Program-made: the position numbers and the translations under genes
Notes under the pieces: model-generated
Database searches by the model: none
What the model saw: only the letters and a program-made list of their open reading frames with translations
What the model was told of the DNA's origin: nothing
Shown: one piece after another, positions 7,375-15,100 of the stretch
Numbering within the stretch: position 1 is the first letter of the stretch
Layout: each line of letters starts with the position of its first letter
Source: Halovenus sp.
GTDB lineage: Archaea; Halobacteriota; Halobacteria; Halobacteriales; Haloarculaceae
Reading direction: 5' to 3'
DNA: 17,112 nucleotides
Assembly: GCA_003551945.1 (NCBI GenBank)
Contig: PUNZ01000061.1
Span: 1 to 17,112, forward strand

Positions 7375-7384
7375 CCCTTAATTG
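7375..7384 (-). promoter_or_regulatory. TATA-like element for the cyclodeaminase-family gene
   Basis: On the minus strand this reads CAATTAAGGG, centred about 27 nt upstream of the ATG at 7352. It fits a leaderless archaeal promoter. Confidence 0.4.
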
Positions 7385-7430
7385 CCGACAGTCACGCGGT
7401 ATTATCACGATTGATGATGAACAGTAGTCC

Positions 7431-7438
7431 TTTAATAC
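7431..7438 (+). promoter_or_regulatory. TATA-like element for the DUF7331-like gene
   Basis: TTTAATAC is centred near 7434. A transcription start about 27 nt downstream would fall at or next to the GTG at 7463, supporting that codon as a leaderless start rather than the upstream GTG at 7445. Confidence 0.45.
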
Positions 7439-7462
7439 TCTCGTGTGTTACATTATACCACA

Positions 7463-7657
7463 GTGTCAGAAGATATCCCCGGCGCAATCCGAGATGAAGA
7501 GGCAACTGAATCCGCCGGAACAGTCGATGTTCCAGCATCGGCTGACCGCTATGCCGATTTGAATATCGGCGATGACGCCTTTGTTGTTTATGACCGGCGG
7601 AACCACCAAGCATGGATACAGTCAACCCGTGCCGTCGCCGTCGACGACTTGCGGTAG
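7463..7657 (+). CDS. DUF7331-like haloarchaeal mini-protein
   Basis: The 64-aa acidic protein starts at GTG 7463; GTG 7445 would add six residues. The first 30 residues are polar and probably disordered. The C-terminal half (IGDDAFVVYDRRNHQAWIQSTRAV in two parts, about 35-58) resembles the small haloarchaeal DUF7331 family, where a DDGVVLYD-type strand is followed by NPxAWI. The function of that family is not known to me. The protein has no membrane segment, cysteine pair or signal peptide. The family call is from memory of the motif, and the gene itself is supported by the promoter spacing and the haloarchaeal acidic composition. Confidence 0.65.
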   Translation: MSEDIPGAIRDEEATESAGTVDVPASADRYADLNIGDDAFVVYDRRNHQAWIQSTRAVAVDDLR

Positions 7658-7674
7658 GTCCGAACTCTTTTGCA

Positions 7675-7698
7675 TGCTCGCTTCCAGCAAGCGAAGCA
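7675..7698. repeat. Short inverted repeat between two plus-strand genes
   Basis: TCGCTT (7678-7683) and AAGCGA (7689-7694) pair around a 5-nt loop, and TGC/GCA extend the stem with one bulged A. It lies in the 69-bp gap before the Pr6Pr-like gene. It could be an RNA hairpin in the leader or end of a transcript, or chance. Confidence 0.35.
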
Positions 7699-7726
7699 CC
7701 AAAGACCGTTCCACTGAATAGCTCCG

Positions 7727-8389
7727 ATGATGACGGCAATTGAACTGACAGGTCGCAGACGCATGGGAGCGGCCGGACTGGGGGTGCTTGCGTGGTTGGG
7801 AATAATACTGTCTCTTGGTGGAGGAATTGCAGCGGAAGGGGGCAGCATCGGCGATGCGCTTTGGGTGGTCGTTATCTCGCTTGGATTTTTCACTATCACG
7901 ACCAACCTTGCCGTTGCGCTGTCGCTTACGATTCCGCTGGTGGCTCCGAACTCTCGACCCGGCCAATTCTTCCGGCGGCCGGGTGTCGTCACCGGCCTTG
8001 CTGCCAGTATTGCCCTTGTTGCGATTGTCTATGAACTCCTACTTCGACAGGAGTGGGACCCGCTCGGTGTTGCACTACTCAGTGACTTACTCGTGCATTA
8101 TTTCGTCCCCGCATTCTACGTTGTTTACTGGTGGGTGGTCACACCCAAAGACGCCCTGCAGTGGCAAGATGCGTTCGTCTGGTTCCTGTATCCGCTTGGC
8201 TATTCGGTCTACGTCCTTATTCGCGGCGAACTCATCGGTCACTACCCGTATCCGTTCCTTGATGTCACCGAAATCGGGTATCTGTCTGTTTTCATCTTTA
8301 TGCTCGTGTTGGGGTTGTTCTTTCTCATCCTTGCGTGGGCCTGTATCGGGCTCGCAAAAGTACAGGTACGACGGCAGGTGAGCACGTAG
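7727..8389 (+). CDS. Pr6Pr-type six-helix membrane protein
   Basis: The 220-aa protein has about six hydrophobic segments, at roughly residues 14-33, 44-72, 86-106, 112-138, 149-166 and 183-211. Motifs recall the Pr6Pr family of uncharacterised integral membrane proteins: a helix with FFTITTNLAVALSL (54-67), LLVHYFVPAFYVVYWW (121-136), and WFLYPLGYSVYVLIRG followed by YPYPFLD (152-179). The family has no established function. The start ATG at 7727 is the first of two adjacent ATG codons. The stop TAG is followed directly by the ATG of the GNAT gene with no gap, so the two are probably co-expressed. Confidence 0.8.
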   Translation: MMTAIELTGRRRMGAAGLGVLAWLGIILSLGGGIAAEGGSIGDALWVVVISLGFFTITTNLAVALSLTIPLVAPNSRPGQFFRRPGVVTGLAASIALVAIVYELLLRQEWDPLGVALLSDLLVHYFVPAFYVVYWWVVTPKDALQWQDAFVWFLYPLGYSVYVLIRGELIGHYPYPFLDVTEIGYLSVFIFMLVLGLFFLILAWACIGLAKVQVRRQVST

Positions 8390-8920
8390 ATGGAGTTTGA
8401 ACTGCTGGGGGATATCGAGGATGGACCGACGCTCAGGCTGCATCACGAGGAGTTTGCCTACGCCGGCAAATTTGTCATGTCCAACACGGGGAAAATTGTG
8501 GTGACGGCGGATGAGACAGTTCTCGGTGCGATTGCATTCAACCAGAATCATGCAGACCCGGAGACAGCGGTTCTCAGATACGTCACGGTCAGGGAATCAC
8601 GCCGTGGTGAGGGTATCGGCCCGAAACTCCTCCGGTTTGCCGGGGCCGTCCTTTCCGACCGCTACGACCGAGTGACGATTGCGGTCAACAACCCAATCGC
8701 CTACGAAGCGGCCTACCGCGCCGGATTCGTCTGGACTGGCAAGCAAGCCGGTATTGCCGAACTGGTACTAGTCTATCATCCCGATAGAAGCCGCGACAGC
8801 GAGCGCTATCGGGACGGATTTACCGTGTTTGAGGAGCGAGAACTCCCGACAGAACAGCGTGAACTGGTCGAACAGTATAAAGAAAGCGACCCACCTGTGG
8901 TCGTTTCTGTTCCGAAATGA
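8390..8920 (+). CDS. GNAT-family N-acetyltransferase
   Basis: The 176-aa protein carries the acetyl-CoA-binding motif A of the GNAT fold: LRYVTVRESRRGEGIGPKLL (62-81), with the pyrophosphate-binding R-R-G-E-G-I-G turn. Motif B-like NNPIAYEAAYRAGFVWTG (100-117) follows, in which an Asn before AYEAAYRAGF is the common pattern. About 45 acidic residues extend past the GNAT core, which may be a substrate-specific tail. The acceptor (protein, small molecule or antibiotic) cannot be read from the sequence. The ATG abuts the stop of the Pr6Pr-like gene. The TGA stop lies inside the first copy of a 24-bp tandem repeat. Confidence 0.85.
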   Translation: MEFELLGDIEDGPTLRLHHEEFAYAGKFVMSNTGKIVVTADETVLGAIAFNQNHADPETAVLRYVTVRESRRGEGIGPKLLRFAGAVLSDRYDRVTIAVNNPIAYEAAYRAGFVWTGKQAGIAELVLVYHPDRSRDSERYRDGFTVFEERELPTEQRELVEQYKESDPPVVVSVPK

Positions 8921-8962
8921 CCTGCCAACTTCTAATACAAATGACCTGCCAACCCCTGCTAC
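8915..8962. repeat. Imperfect 24-bp tandem duplication at the GNAT gene end
   Basis: Two adjacent 24-bp units (8915-8938 and 8939-8962) share their first 15 bases exactly (AAATGACCTGCCAAC) and match at 20 of 24 positions by eye. The first copy includes the GNAT stop codon. The second copy fills almost the whole gap before the stop of the convergent nicotinate phosphoribosyltransferase gene. It looks like a replication-slippage duplication that has since drifted. Confidence 0.8.
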
Positions 8963-8966
8963 GATT

Positions 8967-10115
8967 TTAGTCTTCGCTCTCGCCAAACCCAACAAGTTCC
9001 GAATCCGCAGCGGCCCGCTGTGCTGCCTCGTCGATATCGAACTCCCGGACGAGTTCGCCGTTTTCGATGAGCGGGACCAACAATGGGTCGCCTTCAACGT
9101 CATCCTCCTCGAGCGCAATTTTGTGCTCGCCCGCTGGCGTTCGGTACACCTGCTTCGTTCCGTCGAGTTTCCCACGTTTTGTGGCCATTTCGCCCTCCAC
9201 CTCGATGATATCCAGCGCAAAATCTGTCGTGCTGGCGTCGCTGATGTAGCCGCCGACGCCGAACCCATCGACGATATCGCGGAGTTCGCGCATGAGCTCT
9301 GGCTCGACGCCACCGCTTGCGAAAATATCGACATCTTCGTGTCCACGAATATCGAGTTTCCACCGGAGTTCCTTGAGAATGTGTGCGTAATCGCCACGCC
9401 GGGAACTGGTGGTGTCGATTCGGACACCATCGAGGCCATCGATTGCCTCTACGGCCCGAAGCGATTCCTCGATTTCATCGTCATAGGTATCACAGAGGGC
9501 AATTCGCGGCACGTCCTCGCCGACGGCCGTATCAAATGCCTCCCACGCTCGTTCCTGTTGGTTGCGCCCGAATGCAATAATCAGTGCGTGCGGCATCGTT
9601 CCGCCAGCTTCCCGACCAAGCACATCCCCGGCAGCGACATGTGAGAAGCCATCGAGACCGGCAATCAACGCACTTCGTTCGAGCATCGCTGCAATCGAGG
9701 GGTGGACGTGTCGACTGCCGAAACTGAGAACCTCGGAGTCTGGGGCAGCCCGTCGCGTTTCGAGCGCCGCCGTTGCCATACCGGTCGCATGTGAGAGAAA
9801 GCCAAGGAGCGACGTTTCGAGTCGACAGAACTCCAGATAGGGGCCTTCGATGCGCATGACTGGGCCACCGTCAAAGAGTTGGCCTTCCCTGAGCGCGAGC
9901 ACGTCGATATCGCACCCCGAAAGGAGATGAGCGGCGTCTTTAATCCCTGCGAACAGCTCCCAGTCACCGCTTGGAAACTGCGAGGCGGTTACTTCTGCAA
10001 CGACCTGTGGATTCGTCTCGGCGGCTTCGAGCGCTTCGACCGTCCGGTTGAAATACGCATCAGTGGCGTCACCGGCGCGTATCGCTTCCGGCGGAACGAT
10101 ATCGAACTCCGTCAT
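8967..10115 (-). CDS. pncB: Nicotinate phosphoribosyltransferase
   Basis: The enzyme joins nicotinate and PRPP to give nicotinate mononucleotide, the entry step of NAD salvage (Preiss-Handler pathway). The 382-aa protein matches the short archaeal form. It has an N-terminal TDAYFNRTVE segment (18-27), EGPYLEFCRLETSLLGFLSH (90-109), the active-site segment SFGSRHVHPS with its His residues (131-140), GREAGGTMPHALI (167-179), the Asp strand GVRIDTTSSRRGD (230-242), and the phosphate-binding FASGG and FGVGGYISD (265-269, 285-293). The C-terminal 80 or so residues form a beta-rich extension (KQVYRTPAGEHKI). Quinolinate phosphoribosyltransferase is a more distant relative, but length and motifs favour NAPRT. 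The ATG at 10115 is about 27 nt from a weak CTTTTC-type element near 10144. Confidence 0.92.
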   Translation of the reverse strand: MTEFDIVPPEAIRAGDATDAYFNRTVEALEAAETNPQVVAEVTASQFPSGDWELFAGIKDAAHLLSGCDIDVLALREGQLFDGGPVMRIEGPYLEFCRLETSLLGFLSHATGMATAALETRRAAPDSEVLSFGSRHVHPSIAAMLERSALIAGLDGFSHVAAGDVLGREAGGTMPHALIIAFGRNQQERAWEAFDTAVGEDVPRIALCDTYDDEIEESLRAVEAIDGLDGVRIDTTSSRRGDYAHILKELRWKLDIRGHEDVDIFASGGVEPELMRELRDIVDGFGVGGYISDASTTDFALDIIEVEGEMATKRGKLDGTKQVYRTPAGEHKIALEEDDVEGDPLLVPLIENGELVREFDIDEAAQRAAADSELVGFGESED

Positions 10116-10205
10116 TACTGACCGTTCAGTCGCAGGCGGTGAAAAGATTGCGGGACGCCGGGGATGTCTGTAACTGGTTCACCCACTCGACGTCGGGTTG
10201 GCACA

Positions 10206-10478
10206 TCAACCTGTTTTCACTAATCTGACAGTCCCATTTTGCTCAATTGTAATCCGGTAGGTCTCGTAACTGAACTTAATCTGCATTTGCGCGTCTGGTT
10301 TCGGGGGATTTGAAAATAGGTTGTCGAGAACGCCATCAACGCACTCATACATCGTGGATAGCTCAGTTGTATCCTTCCCTTCTAGTTTTGCAACTAACTC
10401 TGCAATCTCAACTGCGGGATTGGTTGCATCAGTATCGACCTCGCGATGTAAGATCTCACTTTCTGGCATTTCTGACAT
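10206..10478 (-). CDS. Free-standing HalOD1 output-domain protein
   Basis: The 90-aa protein is almost entirely one HalOD1 (halobacterial output domain 1) module: a helix AVEIAELVAKLEGKD (22-36), TELSTMYECVDGVLDNLFSN (38-57), then a two-strand sheet MQIKFSYETYRITIEQNGTVRLV (65-87 in all). In haloarchaea this domain occurs in signalling proteins, sometimes fused to sensor or receiver domains and often alone. Its molecular action is not established. The start ATG at 10478 is chosen over the GTG at 10547 and the ATG at 10487, because a TATA-like element lies about 27 nt upstream and homology begins shortly after it. The composition is more AT-rich than most of the window. Confidence 0.8.
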   Translation of the reverse strand: MSEMPESEILHREVDTDATNPAVEIAELVAKLEGKDTTELSTMYECVDGVLDNLFSNPPKPDAQMQIKFSYETYRITIEQNGTVRLVKTG

Positions 10479-10702
10479 GAGTATCATCTCGTCATTCAGC
10501 GGTATAGTCCCTTGCAGAGCGGTATCCAACAGGCCTGTTTTCCACACCTACACGAGGCTTCCCGGTAGCCAACTTGTATAACTGACTAGCTGAACGTCAC
10601 CTTTTGGAAGCAATCTAATCGACGGACTTTGCCCATTCACAGAATATGCTCTTCGCTCGCAGTTTGCATTCTCTCTCATTCATATACTGTTGTCACGACT
10701 GG
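10479..10702. other. AT-richer spacer between the HalOD1 gene and the surface protease-like gene
   Basis: Apart from the HalOD1 promoter at 10501-10510, I see no gene, RNA or clear repeat here. Composition is visibly AT-richer than the flanking genes. No A-tract on the plus strand suggests a terminator for the upstream minus-strand gene. Confidence 0.4.
10501..10510 (-). promoter_or_regulatory. TATA-like element for the HalOD1 gene
   Basis: On the minus strand this reads GGACTATACC, centred about 27 nt before the ATG at 10478. It supports a leaderless start there. Confidence 0.45.
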
Positions 10703-12040
10703 TTACGACTCGCTGTAAATCTCGTTAAGCGAACCGACACTCGGACCGTGGACAATCGTCACTGTCGTCTCATCCTGGTTGACTTGATACCCGCCAGCAA
10801 ACGGGCCATCTGGCACTGAAACGGTCTCATCGCCGCGTTCGAGTGCACCTTCGTCATCGAGTAACCGTTCGTAGGCACTGACAAAGTCGGCTGCATCGTC
10901 TTCGCTTTGCCACTCAATCTCCCAGACATACCCTTGTTCAGCTTCGTCAGCCGAACCTGATTCGGATTCGTACGGCACAAACGCATCGCCGGCCCAGCCA
11001 TCACTGTATGGGTGGCTATACGAGAACGGGTCCGTCGTCGTGAACAGTTCGTTGTGAGCGAACATCGAAAAGATAGCTGCCTCTCCAAGCGTCTCTGGAT
11101 ATGGACCATCCATCGGCGACCAGTTTCCGGTCGACTCGTCGGTCACGTCGATTTTAGTCGGTGATTGATTCGGATACAACTCGCTGTGAATGACCTGTGT
11201 TGAGCTTTCCGGCGGCTGCTCGTAGAGCTCATCGACGGCATCCCAACCGCCCTGGTCACGGATTTCGTCAACAAAGGCCGGCCCACGTTCGTACGGCTTC
11301 AGTAGCATGAGTTGGACGCCAGTTTCCATTGCTGCGCCCGCGCCAGCAGCTCCTTCAGGCTCGATACAGGACCACTCGACGCCACAGCGAGTGAGATATA
11401 ACTCTGGGATGAGCTCTGCTTCGCCTTCGATGACGCTCTCGAAGGCAAGTTGTCCGTCATGCGTTTCTGCGGGACTCGATAGCGTGAGTTGCTGGTCTTG
11501 GAGGGCATGGACGAGTTCGTGAACGAGGGTGTGTTTATTGACTGTGGCAGTATCGCCGTCGCTTATGATGACGATTTCATTCGCTGCTGGCGAGTAGTAT
11601 CCTTGTACGCCTTCACCGAGCGCTTCCGAAAGTACCTCCGGGGCATTGCGGTCCTGACCAATCACAAAGAGTGCCTGCCAGCGCAGGTTCTCCCAGTCGT
11701 CATCCGCTGGTCCACTAGTTGTGGACGCAGCAAACTCCTCGCGGGAGATGACCTCAACGCTGACGTGCTCGTCAAACGAGAGACCACGGAGCGTCTCGAT
11801 GCGCACCATCGACCGGTTTACCAGGTCACCGAGTTCCTCCTCGGTCAGTTCGTTTTCATCTGCAACGGTCACTTCCTCATATGGTGACGTCTGATTATCT
11901 GGCCCACCTAATTGACCAGCTGTCTCGGCCATCGGTGCCGTACAGCCAGCCAGAACGATGATGAGAACAAGCACTCCTGTTGCTTTCAGGTAGCGAGACC
12001 GATTTGACCTACCTGCACCGGAACGGACACTCTCTGACAC
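10703..12040 (-). CDS. Hvo_1808-like surface lipoprotein with HExxH metalloprotease motif
   Basis: The 445-aa protein begins with a short polar N-terminus, a hydrophobic segment (about 18-32) and a lipobox VLAGC with Cys33, so it is an exported lipid-anchored surface protein. A zinc-protease signature VHELVHAL (173-180; His174, Glu175, His178) is followed about 27 residues later by IEGEAELIPELY. Its EGEA segment is the usual position of the third, Glu, ligand in gluzincin peptidases. Other conserved-looking parts are EGVQGYYSPAANEIVII (143-159) and LGEAAIFSMF. The overall pattern fits the haloarchaeal Hvo_1808 surface protein family. Protease activity is inferred, not known. The start is GTG at 12040, and a TTTTTATTC element about 27 nt upstream supports leaderless initiation there. 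Confidence 0.82.
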   Translation of the reverse strand: MSESVRSGAGRSNRSRYLKATGVLVLIIVLAGCTAPMAETAGQLGGPDNQTSPYEEVTVADENELTEEELGDLVNRSMVRIETLRGLSFDEHVSVEVISREEFAASTTSGPADDDWENLRWQALFVIGQDRNAPEVLSEALGEGVQGYYSPAANEIVIISDGDTATVNKHTLVHELVHALQDQQLTLSSPAETHDGQLAFESVIEGEAELIPELYLTRCGVEWSCIEPEGAAGAGAAMETGVQLMLLKPYERGPAFVDEIRDQGGWDAVDELYEQPPESSTQVIHSELYPNQSPTKIDVTDESTGNWSPMDGPYPETLGEAAIFSMFAHNELFTTTDPFSYSHPYSDGWAGDAFVPYESESGSADEAEQGYVWEIEWQSEDDAADFVSAYERLLDDEGALERGDETVSVPDGPFAGGYQVNQDETTVTIVHGPSVGSLNEIYSES

Positions 12041-12063
12041 GTATCACTCGTTAGTGTGGGGTC

Positions 12064-12073
12064 GAATAAAAAC
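12064..12073 (-). promoter_or_regulatory. TATA-like element for the Hvo_1808-like gene
   Basis: On the minus strand this reads TTTTTATTCG. It lies in the 75-bp gap after carB and is about 27 nt from the GTG start at 12040. The gene can therefore be transcribed independently of carB. Confidence 0.45.
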
Positions 12074-12115
12074 AGCGTGTCTTTTGGATAGCCGTTCTCC
12101 TGTGGCTGTGCCGTG

Positions 12116-15100
12116 TTAGAGCAACCGACCGCTCGTTGGCGCTCTCCGCTGTTCGATAATCTCTTCAGCCCATCCCAGCACGTCTTCGAGTACCTCACTC
12201 GGGTCTGTATCGAACTCAAACTCACCGATATGGTCGAGGTCGCTGTTCTCGTGCCCACCGATAACGTGTGTCGAGCGCGGCTCGTTGTCAGCAGGGGTCA
12301 AGCGAGCCAGGACGTTATCGTGGGCCTTTGCCGTTTCATACTCCGTCAGGCGGCGTGATGGGTCCTGGTCAAGGAGAATGGCGAACTTCGAGAGCATCAT
12401 GTAGGCGGCCATATCCTGCTCGTCCGTCCGGCCGTCTGCTCCGGGGAGTTCGCTCATTATTTGTGCGTTATACTCGTATGATTCGAGTAGCTCTTTGAGC
12501 GCGAGCAGTTCGTCACTTGGTCCGTCAGCTTTCGATTCAAGCAACAGGACGAACCTATCCATCGACTCGGTGACCGCTTCCAGACCGCCTACAAACGCGT
12601 CGAGGTCCTCGTCCTCGGTATCTAGCGCGTCGAAATAGCCTGCATCAGCAACTGTCTTGAGCGTTTCAATCTGTCCGCTAAGCTCTTCACGCTCTTTCGG
12701 TTGCCCCCAGTACTCTTGCTTTTTTGGACGGGAATCAACCGGCTCGACATCGAGCGGCTCATCGGAATGGCGGATTGCTTCGAGTGCGGCCTGTGCGCTT
12801 TCGATAGTCGAGAAATAGGTGATGGTCTCCTCGACACAGATTTCAAGCAGGTCACGGTCACGAGAGAGCACGAGGTCAATGTCTCCGTTTCGAAGCGCCT
12901 CTTTGACTGCTTCGTTGTCTTCGAAATCGTCGAGGTTGTGCACGTCGAACGCTTCTTCGAAGCCAACGACGGGCAGGTCGACAATTGCGGTTCCCGAAAG
13001 CGGAATCGGCTTGCCGACACACATCTGGGCTTTCTGATACGCCTTCCCGAACGTACTTGCTGTCCCCATGACCTCACCGGTCGATTTCATCTCCGGGCCA
13101 AGGCGTGGGTCGCTGCCGGGCAGGCGGTCGAACGGCAGGACAACCTCCTTGATGCTCACCTGTTCCGGAATCTGCTCTTCGTAATCCAGTTCATCGAGTG
13201 AGGCACCGGCCATCACTTTAGCTGCGATTTTGGCAATCGGAACGCCGGTTGCTTTCGAGACGAACGGGACAGTACGCGATGAGCGTGGATTCGCTTCGAG
13301 GACGTACACTTCGCCGTCTTTGACTGCCAGTTGGACGTTAAGCAGGCCGACAGTATCAAGCGCCTGTGCGATATCCTCGACAACCTCGCGGACGCGGCGG
13401 TTCACATCGCGACCGAGCGAGCGCGGTGGAATCATACACGAGGAGTCACCGGAGTGAACCCCGGCCGTTTCGACGTGTTCCATCACACCGCCGATGAGGA
13501 CGTTCTCGCCGTCGGAGACGGCATCAACGTCGAGTTCCACTGCATCGGCAAGAAAGTCGTCGATAAGAATTGGCTTTTCAGGGGAGACACGAACTGCCTC
13601 CTCGATGTAGGTTTCGAGGTCCTCGTCGTTATAGACGACTTCCATCGCACGGCCACCGAGGACGTAGGATGGGCGGACGAGCACTGGATACCCGATGTCG
13701 TGTGCGAGGTCGAGCGCTTCATCCTTGCTGGTTGCGGTGGCTCCTTCGGCCTGAGCGATGCCGAGGTCAGCCATGAGTTTGTTGAACCGGTCACGGTCCT
13801 CTGCGAGGTCCATCGCATCGACGGAGGTGCCAAGAATCTCACAGTCCAGGTTGCGGCGGTCGAGTTCTTTTTCGAGTGGGTGGCCGATGTCGACGCTTGT
13901 CTGGCCACCGAACTGGACCATCACACCGTCTGCGTTGATGGCTTCGATGATGTCTGCGACCTCTTCGGCGGTGATAGGCTCGAAAAAGAGCCCATCAGAG
14001 GTGTCGTAGTCAGTCGAGACTGTCTCTGGGTTGTTGTTGACGACATGGGCATCGATACCCATCTCACGGAGTGCCTGAATTGCGTGGACGGAACAGTAAT
14101 CGAACTCAACACCTTGTCCGATACGGATTGGGCCACCACCGACGACCACTACGCTTTCGATATCGCGGTCAACAAGCAGTTCGTCGCGGTCAAGCTCGGA
14201 GAGGGGGTCGCGGGCGGAGTAATAATACGGCGTCGTGGCGACGAACTCGCCGGCGCAGGTATCGACCAGTTTGTAATCACGCTCAACCGTCTCTGCTTCC
14301 ACGCTGTCGACGGTGACCGTTCCACCATCTGGGGTGGCTTCTCCCTCGGCAGAATCCGCGTCGGATTTGACGCGCTCTGGAAGCCATGAGGCGTGGGTAT
14401 CCTCGAACTCCCCACCTGCGAGTGCGGAGATTTCGTGGTCCGTAAAGCCGGCCTGGGCTGCAATCGCAAAGTCTCCGTCGGCAGCAGCCTGTGCAGCATC
14501 CGCGATGCGCTTGTACCGTTCGAGATACCAGACGCGGATTTCGGTTAGCTCGTTGATTTCATCAACTGTGTACCCGCGGTCGAACGCCTCGAAGATGGCA
14601 TACGGGCGGTCAGGCGTTGGTTTTTCGAGATATTCGCTTTCGAGTTCCTTGTCATCAATTTCCCCCCAATCTGCGGCGGGGTCGTACTCCGAGGAACGAA
14701 GGGCTTTGAGCAGTGACTCCTCGAATGTACGGCCGATTGCCATCGCTTCCCCAGTCGATTTCATCGCCGGGCCAAGCTCGAACTCGACGTCGCGGAATTT
14801 GTCTTTTGGCCAGCGTGGAACCTTGGTCACAATATAATCAATTGCTGGCTCGAAAGCGGCGGTCGTCTCGCCGGTAATCTCGTTCGTAATCTCGTGCAGG
14901 CGCTTGCCGAGTGCGACTTTTGCCGTCACGCGCGCAATGGGATAGCCGGTTGCTTTCGAGGCAAGTGCCGATGAACGGGAGACACGCGGGTTCACTTCGA
15001 CGACGCGGTACTCGCCACCCGGCGTTCCATCATCGTGCCAGGCGAACTGGATGTTACAGCCGCCCTGAATCCCGAGTTCGCGGATGACTTCGAGTGCAAC

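Noticed and set aside
7675..7698. Hairpin as a riboswitch or intrinsic terminator before the Pr6Pr-like gene
   Set aside because: The stem is only six perfect pairs, no T-tract follows it and no known riboswitch core is present. It is kept only as a short inverted repeat.
8829..9644. Plus-strand 271-codon frame antisense to nicotinate phosphoribosyltransferase
   Set aside because: The minus strand holds a complete, well-conserved enzyme. The plus-strand frame has no family resemblance and runs through the GNAT gene end in another frame.
13331..14389. Long (352-codon) plus-strand open frame inside carB
   Set aside because: It is antisense to highly conserved CarB sequence and is an artefact of codon bias in high-GC-third-position DNA. 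The translated product has no domain.
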